A stretch of 64,000 nucleotides of DNA. It comes from Methanospirillum stamsii. Lineage in GTDB: Archaea > Halobacteriota > Methanomicrobia > Methanomicrobiales > Methanospirillaceae. This document shows positions 27,284 through 36,225 of the stretch, one piece after another. Made by a program: the position numbers and the translations under genes. The notes under the pieces are model-generated. The model did no database searches and was not told where the DNA came from. It was given only the letters and a program-made list of their open reading frames with translations. The stretch spans positions 2,852,001 through 2,916,000 of the forward strand of contig NZ_CP176366.1 of assembly GCF_046244385.1 (NCBI RefSeq), given 5' to 3'. Positions within the stretch are counted from its first letter, which is position 1, and each line of letters opens with the position of its first letter.

Positions 27284-27955
27284 ATGCTGGGAATTATCGG
27301 AGGTACCTCATTACTGGATTATTCGGGTGCAGATTTTACCCGTTTTGAACAATATACGCCTTATGGGACGACTGAACTATTCAGGGGCGACCATTTTTTG
27401 CTTCTGCTCAGACACCAAAACCGTCGAGCACCTCATGTAATCCCATACCTCTCGCATATGGCTGCTCTTAAACTGGCAGGGGCTGACCGGATAATCGCAC
27501 TTGGCTCAACCGGTTCGCTCCGGGAAGATATCCGTCCGGGAACCCGGGTTATTCCTGATGATTTCATCAGTTTGTCACCAATGCCTACAATCCATAATCA
27601 TTCGATTGATCATGTCAACCCGGCATTTGATCCAGAACTATCCTCTCTTCTTGCATCAGTATGCCCGGATGCCCTGAATGGTGGAACATACATTCAGACC
27701 CGTGGTCCCAGGCTTGAAAGCAGACCTGAGATAAAAGCAATGGCGCAGTTCGCACATCTTGTCGGTATGACAATTGTAAGTGAACTTACCGTTGCCACAG
27801 AATTGGGATTGCCATTTGCAGCAATCTGTACTGTTGACAATTATGCTAATGGTATATGCGATGCAGAAATCAGTTATGAATCGATAATTGACACGGTAAA
27901 ATCCAACCAGGACAAATCTCTTGACCTCCTTGACCGGATTATGGGATTGGTTTAA
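27284..27955 (+). CDS. purine nucleoside phosphorylase, MTAP/MTIP-like
   Basis: 223 aa. The N-terminal LGIIGGTSLLD phosphate loop, LLRHQNRRAPHVIPYLSHMAALKLAGADRIIALGSTGSL, and TYIQTRGPRLESRPEIKAMAQFAHLVGMTIVSE mark the PNP/MTAP family. It cleaves a 6-oxopurine nucleoside or 5'-methylthio-nucleoside with phosphate. It is shorter than the usual 250-270 aa, consistent with the archaeal methylthioinosine phosphorylase branch; exact substrate specificity is inferred. Confidence 0.88.
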   Translation: MLGIIGGTSLLDYSGADFTRFEQYTPYGTTELFRGDHFLLLLRHQNRRAPHVIPYLSHMAALKLAGADRIIALGSTGSLREDIRPGTRVIPDDFISLSPMPTIHNHSIDHVNPAFDPELSSLLASVCPDALNGGTYIQTRGPRLESRPEIKAMAQFAHLVGMTIVSELTVATELGLPFAAICTVDNYANGICDAEISYESIIDTVKSNQDKSLDLLDRIMGLV

Positions 27956-28180
27956 TAAAAGAAGATTTGATGCCTAAAGAAAACTGAATTCCAAATCCGG
28001 TAAATCTCAAAAATTTCAATAAATTATTATTAATTTTGATTTTCATTCACATTAATGGCATCATAGGGGTTCCGATTGGATGTAAACCATTTTTAATACC
28101 TGATAAAATAAATGTCAGATGGTTTTAACCATTCAGCAACGTATCATATGATATTCATTTATTACTCCGGGTGATTTGAT

Positions 28181-31084
28181 CTGGCTGTCATAACAGTCCT
28201 TAGTATTGGAGATCCAAAACAATTTACAGAAATAACCCGTTTGTTTTCGGAAAACGGGGCTAAGTTATCTGTCAGCGGAGCGTCTGATATTAAGGACGCC
28301 ATCACCAAACTCCAGGTCAATCATTACGATGTAGTTGTTGGTAATTTTGATTTAGGTAAAGAAAATGGTCTGGATTTTATCGCACGGGTGAAAAAGCAGA
28401 TACAATACAGCCCGGTGACCATTTTTATCGGCGAACAGGCCCCTTCAGTCGTAAAAGAAGCAATAAAATCAGGGATTGATTACTTTTTCCTGACAAATGA
28501 TGAGAATGATCTTGAACTTGTCCGATTGAACACTTTTATCCGCCAGACAGTTAAAAACAAACAGGCTGAAGAATCACTTCATTACGCAGATACTAATTTC
28601 AGGACCATTGTAGAAGCCACAGACGATTCTATCTACATGATTGACCGGCATTACCGGTATCTGTTTATTAATAGTCCTCACCAGAAGCGACTGGGAATAT
28701 TTGGGGAGGATTATGAATCAAAGCTTTATAAAGACCTTCATACCGAAGATGAGACCAGACGTTTTATCAATTCGATGAACCAGGTCATCACCAATAATGA
28801 TTATTTTTATGAGGAATATGAAAAAGATGGCCGCTATTACAGCCGGAAATTCATTCCTGTCCGGTATCAGACATCCCAGCAGACTCTTGCGGTAACGGTC
28901 GTCTCAATTGATATCACTGACCGGGTCAGGCTTGAGGATGAAATTTCCCGGGGAACATCCCTTGTAACAGCGACCTTTGAATCAACATCGGATGGTATTT
29001 TTGTCGTTGATAGAAGCGGGAAGATCATTAATTATAACCAGAAATTCCTGGATATGTGGTTTATCCCTGAAACGGTGATAGAAGAGCGGGATGAGGAAGT
29101 TCTGCTTGCGTTTATTGAAGATCAGCTTGAAGATCGAAAAACATTCATTGAAAAATTAAATTATCTAAAGGCTCATCCGGATAAAGAAGCATTTGATGTT
29201 CTTGAGTTTCGGGACGGCCGGATTTTTGAACGAAACACGCTTCCCCAACGGATAGGGGGCACTATCATTGGCAGAGTATGGAGTTTTCGTGATGTAACCG
29301 AGCAGCGGAAGACTCTCTCGTCACTTCAGGTAACACAGGCTAATTACCGGAGTGTAGTGGAATCCACCGGAGATTCGATATTCATGGTGGATAGCGATGG
29401 TTGTTACCTCTTCATGAACTCATATCATAAAAGTAAGCTTGGTGATATCGCTGAGCGGTACTTAGAAAACCGGATGAGAGTAATGCTTCCGCCAGGTGAA
29501 GAAACCCGTTTTGATCAGGCTGTTGAGCGTGTTCTCTCTACAAAACGTCAGGTTCAGGATGAATTCCGCTGGATGACGAAAGATTACATCCGTAGATTTA
29601 CACCGGTATCAGAGGAGAACACCAATGAAGTCCGTGCAGTTACTGTAGTTCTTACGGATATATCTGACTGGAAAGCAGCAGAACAGGAGGTAAAAAATAA
29701 TGAAGAGCGGCTCAAGATTCTCTTTGATTTAGCTCCTGAAGCATACCTGCTGACTGACATCAAAGGAACCTTTATTGAGTCCAACCGGGCAGCTACAGAC
29801 CTTACCGGTTTTACTCCCGATGATTTGAGAGGGAGAAACATTTTTACCATGGGTCTTATCGGGTCTATGCATATTACCAAGACTGCAGTTCTTTTCGCAA
29901 AGAACGCTCTTGGAAAACCAACCGGACCTGATGAGGTTCATATCAGCCGTAAAGACGGGAAGATCCTCTATGCAGAAGTCATGACCTATCCTATCCGGAT
30001 CAGGACGCAGAATCTTGTGATGACTATTGCCCGGGATATCACCGAGAGAAAGGCTGCTGAAGAAGCGTTAAAGCAACGGGAAGAACAGTACCGGCTTCTT
30101 GTAAATAATGCCGGAGAAGCGGTCTTTGTCATCAGAGAAACAAGGATTATTTTTGCGAATCCGAAATCCTCTATAATCTTCGGATATGATCAGGAACAGC
30201 TTATTAATTCTTCACTCCTGGACATTGTTCATTCAGACGACCAGGAAGAATTCCTTGTCCTTCTTCAGAGGGCCATGCAGGGTGAACAGATCCATGCAGG
30301 AATATCTGTCCGGGGATATACCGCATCCGGGGAACTACGCTGGCTTGAAGTTGGCATGGCAGAAATAGTCTGGCAGAACAAATCGTCAGTACTTCTTCTC
30401 TGCATGGATGTAACAAAGCAGAAGATAGCTCAGGATGCCCTTGTCCAGAGTAACCGGAAGTTAAATCTGTTGTCATCCATCACCCGGCATGATGTTCTGA
30501 ATCAGATTACCATATTACTTGCCTATCTTGACCTTCTCAAGAAGAAAAACAAGGATCCGGAACTTGAACCCTTCATCGGAAAACAGGTTGAGGCAACCCA
30601 GGCTATCCGGAGTCAGATTGTCTTTACAAAAGAGTACCAGGATGTCGGAGTTAAAGAACCCCAGTGGCAGAATCTCGGATCTACCATAGCAGCAGCCAGT
30701 GAATATAGTCGAACGGAATTCGTTTCATGGGATAACCGTCTTAATTCAATTGACATATATGCTGATCCTCTCCTTGAAAAGGTATTCTCAAATCTTATCT
30801 CTAATTCTGTGATGCACGGAGAATCAGTCAATGAAATACGTTTTTTTACCGAAGAAAAATCCTCCGGTCTCACCCTGGTGTATGAAGACAATGGTATTGG
30901 GATTCCTGATAAAGACAAGAAAAAAATCTTTCATCATGGATTTGGTAAAAACACCGGGTTTGGTCTCTTTTTATCCCGGGAGATCCTCTCTATTACCGGA
31001 CTTAGTATTACTGAAACCGGAAAGGAAGGAAAAGGAGTACGTTTCGAAATTTTCATTCCAAGAAACCTGTACCGGTTAATGTAA
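28181..31084 (+). CDS. multi-PAS histidine kinase with degenerate receiver domain (likely CTG start)
   Basis: About 967 aa. An N-terminal receiver-like domain (about 1-135) lacks the phospho-acceptor Asp (VVVGNFDLGKENG, Asn at that place). Five PAS domains follow, then the kinase core with H-box LLSSITRHDVLNQITI, N-box NLISNSVMHG and G-boxes EDNGIGIPDKD and GFGLFLSREI. PAS 1 and PAS 3 are near copies (NFRTIVEATDDSIYMID / NYRSVVESTGDSIFMVD). TTG 28241 would cut off receiver strand 1 (VITVLSIGD) and has no SD. CTG 28181 has GGTGA about six bases upstream and keeps the domain whole, so it is preferred; an in-frame stop at 28172 bars anything earlier. Confidence 0.88.
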   Translation: MAVITVLSIGDPKQFTEITRLFSENGAKLSVSGASDIKDAITKLQVNHYDVVVGNFDLGKENGLDFIARVKKQIQYSPVTIFIGEQAPSVVKEAIKSGIDYFFLTNDENDLELVRLNTFIRQTVKNKQAEESLHYADTNFRTIVEATDDSIYMIDRHYRYLFINSPHQKRLGIFGEDYESKLYKDLHTEDETRRFINSMNQVITNNDYFYEEYEKDGRYYSRKFIPVRYQTSQQTLAVTVVSIDITDRVRLEDEISRGTSLVTATFESTSDGIFVVDRSGKIINYNQKFLDMWFIPETVIEERDEEVLLAFIEDQLEDRKTFIEKLNYLKAHPDKEAFDVLEFRDGRIFERNTLPQRIGGTIIGRVWSFRDVTEQRKTLSSLQVTQANYRSVVESTGDSIFMVDSDGCYLFMNSYHKSKLGDIAERYLENRMRVMLPPGEETRFDQAVERVLSTKRQVQDEFRWMTKDYIRRFTPVSEENTNEVRAVTVVLTDISDWKAAEQEVKNNEERLKILFDLAPEAYLLTDIKGTFIESNRAATDLTGFTPDDLRGRNIFTMGLIGSMHITKTAVLFAKNALGKPTGPDEVHISRKDGKILYAEVMTYPIRIRTQNLVMTIARDITERKAAEEALKQREEQYRLLVNNAGEAVFVIRETRIIFANPKSSIIFGYDQEQLINSSLLDIVHSDDQEEFLVLLQRAMQGEQIHAGISVRGYTASGELRWLEVGMAEIVWQNKSSVLLLCMDVTKQKIAQDALVQSNRKLNLLSSITRHDVLNQITILLAYLDLLKKKNKDPELEPFIGKQVEATQAIRSQIVFTKEYQDVGVKEPQWQNLGSTIAAASEYSRTEFVSWDNRLNSIDIYADPLLEKVFSNLISNSVMHGESVNEIRFFTEEKSSGLTLVYEDNGIGIPDKDKKKIFHHGFGKNTGFGLFLSREILSITGLSITETGKEGKGVRFEIFIPRNLYRLM

Positions 31085-31161
31085 AAAAACCTGGCCGTAA
31101 TGATGTTCAGGTATCTAATCGCAAGAAGGGGAATGTACTTCTCTGACTAAATTGGAATTAG

Positions 31162-31170
31162 AAAAAAAAA
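31162..31170 (-). terminator. oligo-T terminator after histone gene
   Basis: Nine consecutive A on the plus strand give a U9 tract in the histone transcript, immediately after the stop codon. Archaeal RNA polymerase terminates intrinsically at such tracts without a hairpin. Confidence 0.6.
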
Positions 31171-31172
31171 GG

Positions 31173-31382
31173 TTATGCTAAATTTTCAGCAGCCATCTCA
31201 ATGTCTTCTTCCTTAAGGGTCTTGCGACCTGCATGTGCAGCAAGTTTTACTGCTTCTTTTACCAGTTTACCAAGGTAATCCTCGGTCTTCTGGACAATGA
31301 GTGCTGATGCATCACTTCCAACACGCTCTGCTCCACTGTTTTTGGCAACCCGGGTAATGGCTGCAATTGGTAAATCTGTCAT
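31173..31382 (-). CDS. archaeal histone
   Basis: 69 aa, the standard length of an HMf-type histone with no tails. The histone fold is complete: LPIAAITRVAKNSGAERVG (helix 1 and loop), SALIVQKTEDYLGKLVKEAVKLAAHAG (helix 2) and RKTLKEEDIEMAAENL (helix 3). It dimerises and wraps DNA. A TATA box (TTTTTATAC, 31414-31422 minus) precedes a leader of about 10 nt. It lies directly downstream of gyrA on the same strand but has its own promoter. Confidence 0.97.
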   Translation of the reverse strand: MTDLPIAAITRVAKNSGAERVGSDASALIVQKTEDYLGKLVKEAVKLAAHAGRKTLKEEDIEMAAENLA

Positions 31383-31413
31383 TTTATAATCCTAAAATAT
31401 TATAGAATGAAGA

Positions 31414-31422
31414 GTATAAAAA
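31414..31422 (-). promoter_or_regulatory. TATA box of histone gene
   Basis: Minus strand TTTTTATAC, centred about 26 bp before the inferred start near 31392 and 36 bp before ATG 31382. The upstream AAATGG is a plausible BRE. It shows that the histone is not simply read through from gyrA. Confidence 0.55.
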
Positions 31423-31598
31423 CCATTTGTTCCGGAACTGAAAAATCCGGGTTTTTTCGTATGACTGATGATGTTTAGTATCCTGAATGGACATTGTCAT
31501 GCCATAATCTCAAGATTAGAATATCCTGCCATCCCATCCGGACATCTCTCTTGAGCGGGAATGTGATTCCTGATTGCAGTAATGTATCTAAAAAAAGA

Positions 31599-34118
31599 TT
31601 ATTCTTCTGAAGAACCGTTATCTTCAGGTCCCTCATCAATAATTTCTGCTTGGGGAATGTCGTCACCAAGCTCTTTTTGTTCTTCCGGAGATAGCGAGGT
31701 CACTCCGACTACCCGGTCGCCCTGAGACAGTTTCATGATCCTGACACCCTGTGTTGATCTTCCCTGGATTGAGATTTTTTCAACACTGGTCCTGATAACT
31801 ATCCCCTCTGCACTCATGAGAATGATCTCTTCTTCAGGTCCGGCGGCAAATGCGGTCACTATCCCGTCATTTCTTTTTACTTTGATGTTCCGAACTCCCA
31901 TGGTCCCTCGTCCATGGCCACGGTATTCATCAAAGTTGGTTCGTTTTCCATATCCTCCATGAGTGATGGTAAGGAGATGTTTACCTTCTTCTATGACGGT
32001 CATACTGGTGACGACATCATCATCCTTCATCCGCATCCCTATTACCCCGAGGGCATTTCGATGTCGGAGAGGAATCTGGTCTTCATGGAACCGGAGACTC
32101 TGACCGTACTTGGTAGTTATGATGATCTCCTGTTTTCCGTCACTTACCATGACATGCACAAGATTGTCACCTTCACGAAGAGAGATTGCATTCACTCCGG
32201 TAGAGCGTGGTCGTGCAAATTCGTCCTGTGGGATCTTGATTATCATACCCCGTTCTGTCAGGTAAAGGAAGAACCGTTCGGATGAAAATTCCTGGACCGG
32301 TATTACCGCAGTCACCCGCTCTTCATTCCGAAGATCCAAAAGATTTACAATTGCCTTTCCTTTACTCTGTCTGGAACCTTCCGGAATATCAAATACCCTG
32401 AGCCAGTATGCTCTTCCGGTTGAAGTGAAACAGAGGAGGTGGTCATGCATATTGGCAACAAAGACCTGCTCCACATAGTCTTCATCCTTAATGGAAATCC
32501 CCATGACACCTCTTCCACCTCTGCCCTGCACACGGTATGCATCAACATCCATGTGTTTGACATAATTCTGGTGGGTCAGGCAGACAAGCACCTGTTTATT
32601 GGGGATAAGGTCCTCCCTGACAATCTCCTGAAGGTCTCCGGTTATCTGTGTTCTTCTTGGATCAGCGTATTTTTCCCGGATCTCTTTCAGTTCACGGAAA
32701 ATTTCAGCTCGTATATTGCCTTCGGATGACAGGAGTTCAACAAGCCTTCTAATTTCTGCTTCAAGCTGTTCGCGTTCATCCACCAGTTTCTGTTTTTCAA
32801 GGGCTGCCAGACGACGAAGCTGCATCTGCAGAATAGCTGTTGCCTGAACTTCATCAAGGGTGAACTTCTCTACCAGTGCAACCTTTGCCTCATCTGCCGT
32901 CTGGGCTGCCCTGATAGTTGCAATGACTGCATCAATATTATCAATGGCATGAAGGAGACCGCGTAAAATATGGACCCGCTCTTCTGCTTTCCGTTTGTCA
33001 AATTCACTCCGGCGGGTAATCACAATGATCCTATGCCGGACGAACTGCTCCATCAGTGCAATAAGCCCGAGAATCTTTGGTTGATTATCAACGATTGCAT
33101 AGTTGATGATACCAAATGTACTTTCAAGAGCGGTATGCTTATAGAGATGATTCAGGATTAACTGGGCTCGTGCATCTCTCCGAAGGTCAATGACTATACG
33201 CATTCCGTCTTTGTCAGACTCATCACGAAGATCAGCAATCCCTTCAATCCTTTTTTCATGGACCAGTTCAGCAATATGTTCGATAAGTTTGGCCTTGTTC
33301 ACCTGGAACGGTATTTCGGTGATGATTATCTGTGACCGTTTGCCGGTATCATCAATTTCTGCAACCCCACGGATGGTCAGTTTACCCTGTCCTCCAAGAT
33401 ATGCATTCTGGATTCCGTCGGTTCCCATGATGATACCTCCGGTAGGAAAATCCGGGCCGGGAATTATCTGCATCAGGTCAAAAACCGTGGCATCAGGATG
33501 CTGCAGGTAATGACAGACTGCATCACAGACCTCACCAAGGTTATGAGGTGGCATTTTGGTCGCAATACCGACCGCAATACCGTCCGATCCGTTAATGAGA
33601 AGATTTGGAAGTTTTGCCGGTAATACCGATGGTTCCTGAAGAGACTCATCAAAGTTCGGGAAAAATTGCACCGTATCTTTTTCAAGGTCTACGAGAAGTT
33701 CTTCCGCTTCTCTTTTCAGTCTGACCTCGGTATAACGCATTGCCGCAGCAGAATCCCCGTCTACTGAACCAAAGTTACCCTGACCGTCGACCAGCATCAT
33801 CCGGTAGGAGAACGGCTGGGCCATCTTTACGATGGTATCATAAATTGATGCATCACCATGCGGGTGATACTTACCCATGACTTCTCCGACTACACGGGCG
33901 GATTTTTTATAGGCCTTGTCATGGGTGTTTCCCATCTCCCACATCGCAAAAAGCGAACGACGGTGAACCGGTTTTAGTCCGTCTCTTGCATCCGGAATCG
34001 CACGCCCGATGATAACCGACATCGCATAATCGATGTAAGAGGATTTCATCTCCTCTTCGATGTTTATCTCATTTACTCTCGGCGTAAAGAGGGGCTCTTG
34101 GTTATCTTCAGATGTCAA
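31599..34118 (-). CDS. gyrA: DNA gyrase subunit A
   Basis: 839 aa. The breakage-reunion domain has the catalytic Tyr in AAMRYTEVRL, preceded by RDGLKPVHRRSLFAMWEMG and YHPHGDASIYD. The C-terminal beta-pinwheel includes the GyrA box as QGRGGRG, needed for DNA wrapping and negative supercoiling, and ends in an acidic tail. TTG start with SD GAGGTGA; it overlaps the end of gyrB by 11 bp. An oligo-T run (31590-31596) follows the stop. Gyrase with histone in one archaeon implies both negative supercoiling and nucleosome-type wrapping. Confidence 0.97.
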   Translation of the reverse strand: MTSEDNQEPLFTPRVNEINIEEEMKSSYIDYAMSVIIGRAIPDARDGLKPVHRRSLFAMWEMGNTHDKAYKKSARVVGEVMGKYHPHGDASIYDTIVKMAQPFSYRMMLVDGQGNFGSVDGDSAAAMRYTEVRLKREAEELLVDLEKDTVQFFPNFDESLQEPSVLPAKLPNLLINGSDGIAVGIATKMPPHNLGEVCDAVCHYLQHPDATVFDLMQIIPGPDFPTGGIIMGTDGIQNAYLGGQGKLTIRGVAEIDDTGKRSQIIITEIPFQVNKAKLIEHIAELVHEKRIEGIADLRDESDKDGMRIVIDLRRDARAQLILNHLYKHTALESTFGIINYAIVDNQPKILGLIALMEQFVRHRIIVITRRSEFDKRKAEERVHILRGLLHAIDNIDAVIATIRAAQTADEAKVALVEKFTLDEVQATAILQMQLRRLAALEKQKLVDEREQLEAEIRRLVELLSSEGNIRAEIFRELKEIREKYADPRRTQITGDLQEIVREDLIPNKQVLVCLTHQNYVKHMDVDAYRVQGRGGRGVMGISIKDEDYVEQVFVANMHDHLLCFTSTGRAYWLRVFDIPEGSRQSKGKAIVNLLDLRNEERVTAVIPVQEFSSERFFLYLTERGMIIKIPQDEFARPRSTGVNAISLREGDNLVHVMVSDGKQEIIITTKYGQSLRFHEDQIPLRHRNALGVIGMRMKDDDVVTSMTVIEEGKHLLTITHGGYGKRTNFDEYRGHGRGTMGVRNIKVKRNDGIVTAFAAGPEEEIILMSAEGIVIRTSVEKISIQGRSTQGVRIMKLSQGDRVVGVTSLSPEEQKELGDDIPQAEIIDEGPEDNGSSEE

Positions 34119-36120
34119 GGTTTGTCACCTCTTTTGCATGGCGTTTGATAAAGTCACGACGGGCAGAAACGTCATCTCCCATCAGTTTTTCAAAGATCTC
34201 ATTTGCATACGCGGCATCTTCAATGATAACCCGTTTGAGGACTCTTGTTTCCGGATCCATCGTAGTTGCCCAGAGCTGGGATGCATTCATCTCTCCAAGA
34301 CCCTTGTACCGCTGGACACTTACTCCTTTATCGCCCATCTCCTGCATGATCGTCCGCATTTCCTCTTCTGAATATGCGTATTTCTCCTGCTTGCCTTTTG
34401 CAATCCGGTACAGGGGAGGCTGGGCAAGATAGATATATCCGGCTTCGATTAGTGGCTGGAGATATCTGAAAAAGAACGTCATTAATAAAGTATCAATATG
34501 AGCACCATCAACATCAGCATCGGTCATGATGATGATATGATGATACCTGGCTTTTTCAATGTCAAATGACTCTCCAACACCAGTCCCGATGGCAGAGATA
34601 AGTGCCTGTATTTCCAGGTTTTTTAAGATCTTATGGACCGTTGCCTTCTCAACATTCAGGATTTTACCCCTGAGCGGAAGAATGGCCTGGAACCTTCTAT
34701 CACGGCCCTGTTTTGCACTGCCACCTGCAGAATCTCCTTCTACAATGTAGATCTCACTCTTTTCTGCAGAACGTTCTGAACAATCGGCAAGTTTTCCCGG
34801 AAGACCTGATGATTCAAGAGTACTTTTTCTCCGTGCCAGTTCTTTTGCTTTTCTTGCTGCTTCTCTTGCCTGGTATGCAAGGACGGCTTTATCTACAATG
34901 GCACTCAGGTCTTTTGGATGCTCTTCAAAGTATTCACAAAGAGAACCATAGACCAGTGAATCAACAATACCTTTGACTTCACTGTTACCAAGTTTCATCT
35001 TGGTCTGACCTTCAAACTGCGGGGCAGCCATCCTTATGGAGATAATCGCAGTAAGGCCTTCCCTGACATCATCTCCTTTTAGTGAAAGTTCCTGGTCTTT
35101 GATGGCTTTGTTTTCCTTTCCCATCTTGTTGATTGCCTTGGTAAGGGCAGACCTGAACCCCTCAAGATGCGTTCCTCCTTCCTTGGTATTGACACTGTTT
35201 ACATAGGTGAATACTTTTTCAGAATAGGCTGCGGCGTATTGGAATGCAATCTCGACTTCAACCTTGGCCTCTTCATCTTTTCTTCCAAATGAGATGATGG
35301 ATTCATGAATGGGCTGGGCTTCGTGGTTGAGATACCTGACATACTCAATGATTCCCCCCTCAAAGGAGAAGGTTTCGGAACATTCTTCCAGGTCTTCACA
35401 CCGCTCGTCTGCAATAGTGATGGTGATACCTGAGTTCAGAAATGCCAGTTCACGCATCCGGTGTGCAAGGATGTCATAGTCATATTCGACTGTTTCAAAG
35501 ATGTTTGCATCCGGTTTGAAGGAAATTTGCGTTCCGGTAATTTTGGCAAGGTATTTTTCAAGAAACCTTTCCTTTGTATCAGGACAATCTTCCGGAAGAA
35601 CACCAAATCGCCGGATATACCTATCTTTAATCTCTTCAAAACTCTCTTCACGTTTTTCAAGTTCAGATTGTGGCTGCCCCCTTGAAAACCGCATCTGATA
35701 TTCATACCCGTTTTTCCATACGGTTGCAGTAAGATTTACTGACAGGGCATTTACGACTGAAACACCTACTCCGTGAAGACCCCCGGATACCTGGTACGTG
35801 TCCTTGTCAAATTTTCCCCCGGCATGAAGGACGGTAAGCACTGTTTCGAGTGCGCTTTTATCCTCATTATCCTTCATGGGATCAATGGGTATGCCCCGTC
35901 CGTTATCTTCAACGCTGACACCTCCGTCTTTTTGAATAATGACCTGGATATGCGTACAAAATCCGGCCAATGCTTCATCAATGGAGTTATCAACTACCTC
36001 GTATACCAGGTGATGAAGTCCGCGGGTATCGGTAGAACCGATGTACATCGCCGGCCGTTCTCTGACCGGTTCAAGACCCCGTAGAATTTTGATATTATCA
36101 GAATTGTATGTATTGGACAG
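34108..36120 (-). CDS. gyrB: DNA gyrase subunit B (CTG start)
   Basis: 670 aa. GHKL ATPase features are EVVDNSIDEALAG, DNGRGIPID and GGLHGVGVSVVNALS; the TOPRIM features are VEGDSAGGSAKQGRDR and DADVDGAHI. The upstream reading frame from a TTG would make the ribosome-binding site part of the protein. Instead GGGAGG (36133-36128) lies 7 nt before CTG at 36120-36118, giving an N-terminus (SNTYNSDNIKILRGLEPVRE) that matches GyrB elsewhere. No ATG, GTG or TTG is available at this place. It is first in the gyrB-gyrA operon. Confidence 0.96.
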   Translation of the reverse strand: MSNTYNSDNIKILRGLEPVRERPAMYIGSTDTRGLHHLVYEVVDNSIDEALAGFCTHIQVIIQKDGGVSVEDNGRGIPIDPMKDNEDKSALETVLTVLHAGGKFDKDTYQVSGGLHGVGVSVVNALSVNLTATVWKNGYEYQMRFSRGQPQSELEKREESFEEIKDRYIRRFGVLPEDCPDTKERFLEKYLAKITGTQISFKPDANIFETVEYDYDILAHRMRELAFLNSGITITIADERCEDLEECSETFSFEGGIIEYVRYLNHEAQPIHESIISFGRKDEEAKVEVEIAFQYAAAYSEKVFTYVNSVNTKEGGTHLEGFRSALTKAINKMGKENKAIKDQELSLKGDDVREGLTAIISIRMAAPQFEGQTKMKLGNSEVKGIVDSLVYGSLCEYFEEHPKDLSAIVDKAVLAYQAREAARKAKELARRKSTLESSGLPGKLADCSERSAEKSEIYIVEGDSAGGSAKQGRDRRFQAILPLRGKILNVEKATVHKILKNLEIQALISAIGTGVGESFDIEKARYHHIIIMTDADVDGAHIDTLLMTFFFRYLQPLIEAGYIYLAQPPLYRIAKGKQEKYAYSEEEMRTIMQEMGDKGVSVQRYKGLGEMNASQLWATTMDPETRVLKRVIIEDAAYANEIFEKLMGDDVSARRDFIKRHAKEVTNLDI

Positions 36121-36172
36121 AAGAAAACCTCCCAAAAAATATGTGATAAGAAAATGTGTCCAATACTATTGG
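36110..36172 (-). promoter_or_regulatory. gyrB leader: TSS palindrome and start-codon stem
   Basis: On the minus strand the palindrome CCAATA-g-TATTGG (36172-36160) lies at the expected transcription start, about 25 bp from the TATA-like ATATTTTAG near 36186-36194. In addition GTATTGGACA (36166-36157) is perfectly complementary to TGTCCAATAC (36119-36110). In the mRNA this would form a 10-bp stem closing a 37-nt loop with the ribosome-binding site, and its 3' arm contains the last two bases of the CTG start codon. Either DNA operator or mRNA fold could tune gyrase expression. Confidence 0.5.
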
Positions 36173-36225
36173 CTCTTTGATGACTAAAATATGGTGATTT
36201 ATCTCTCTTCTAAAAAGGGATATTT

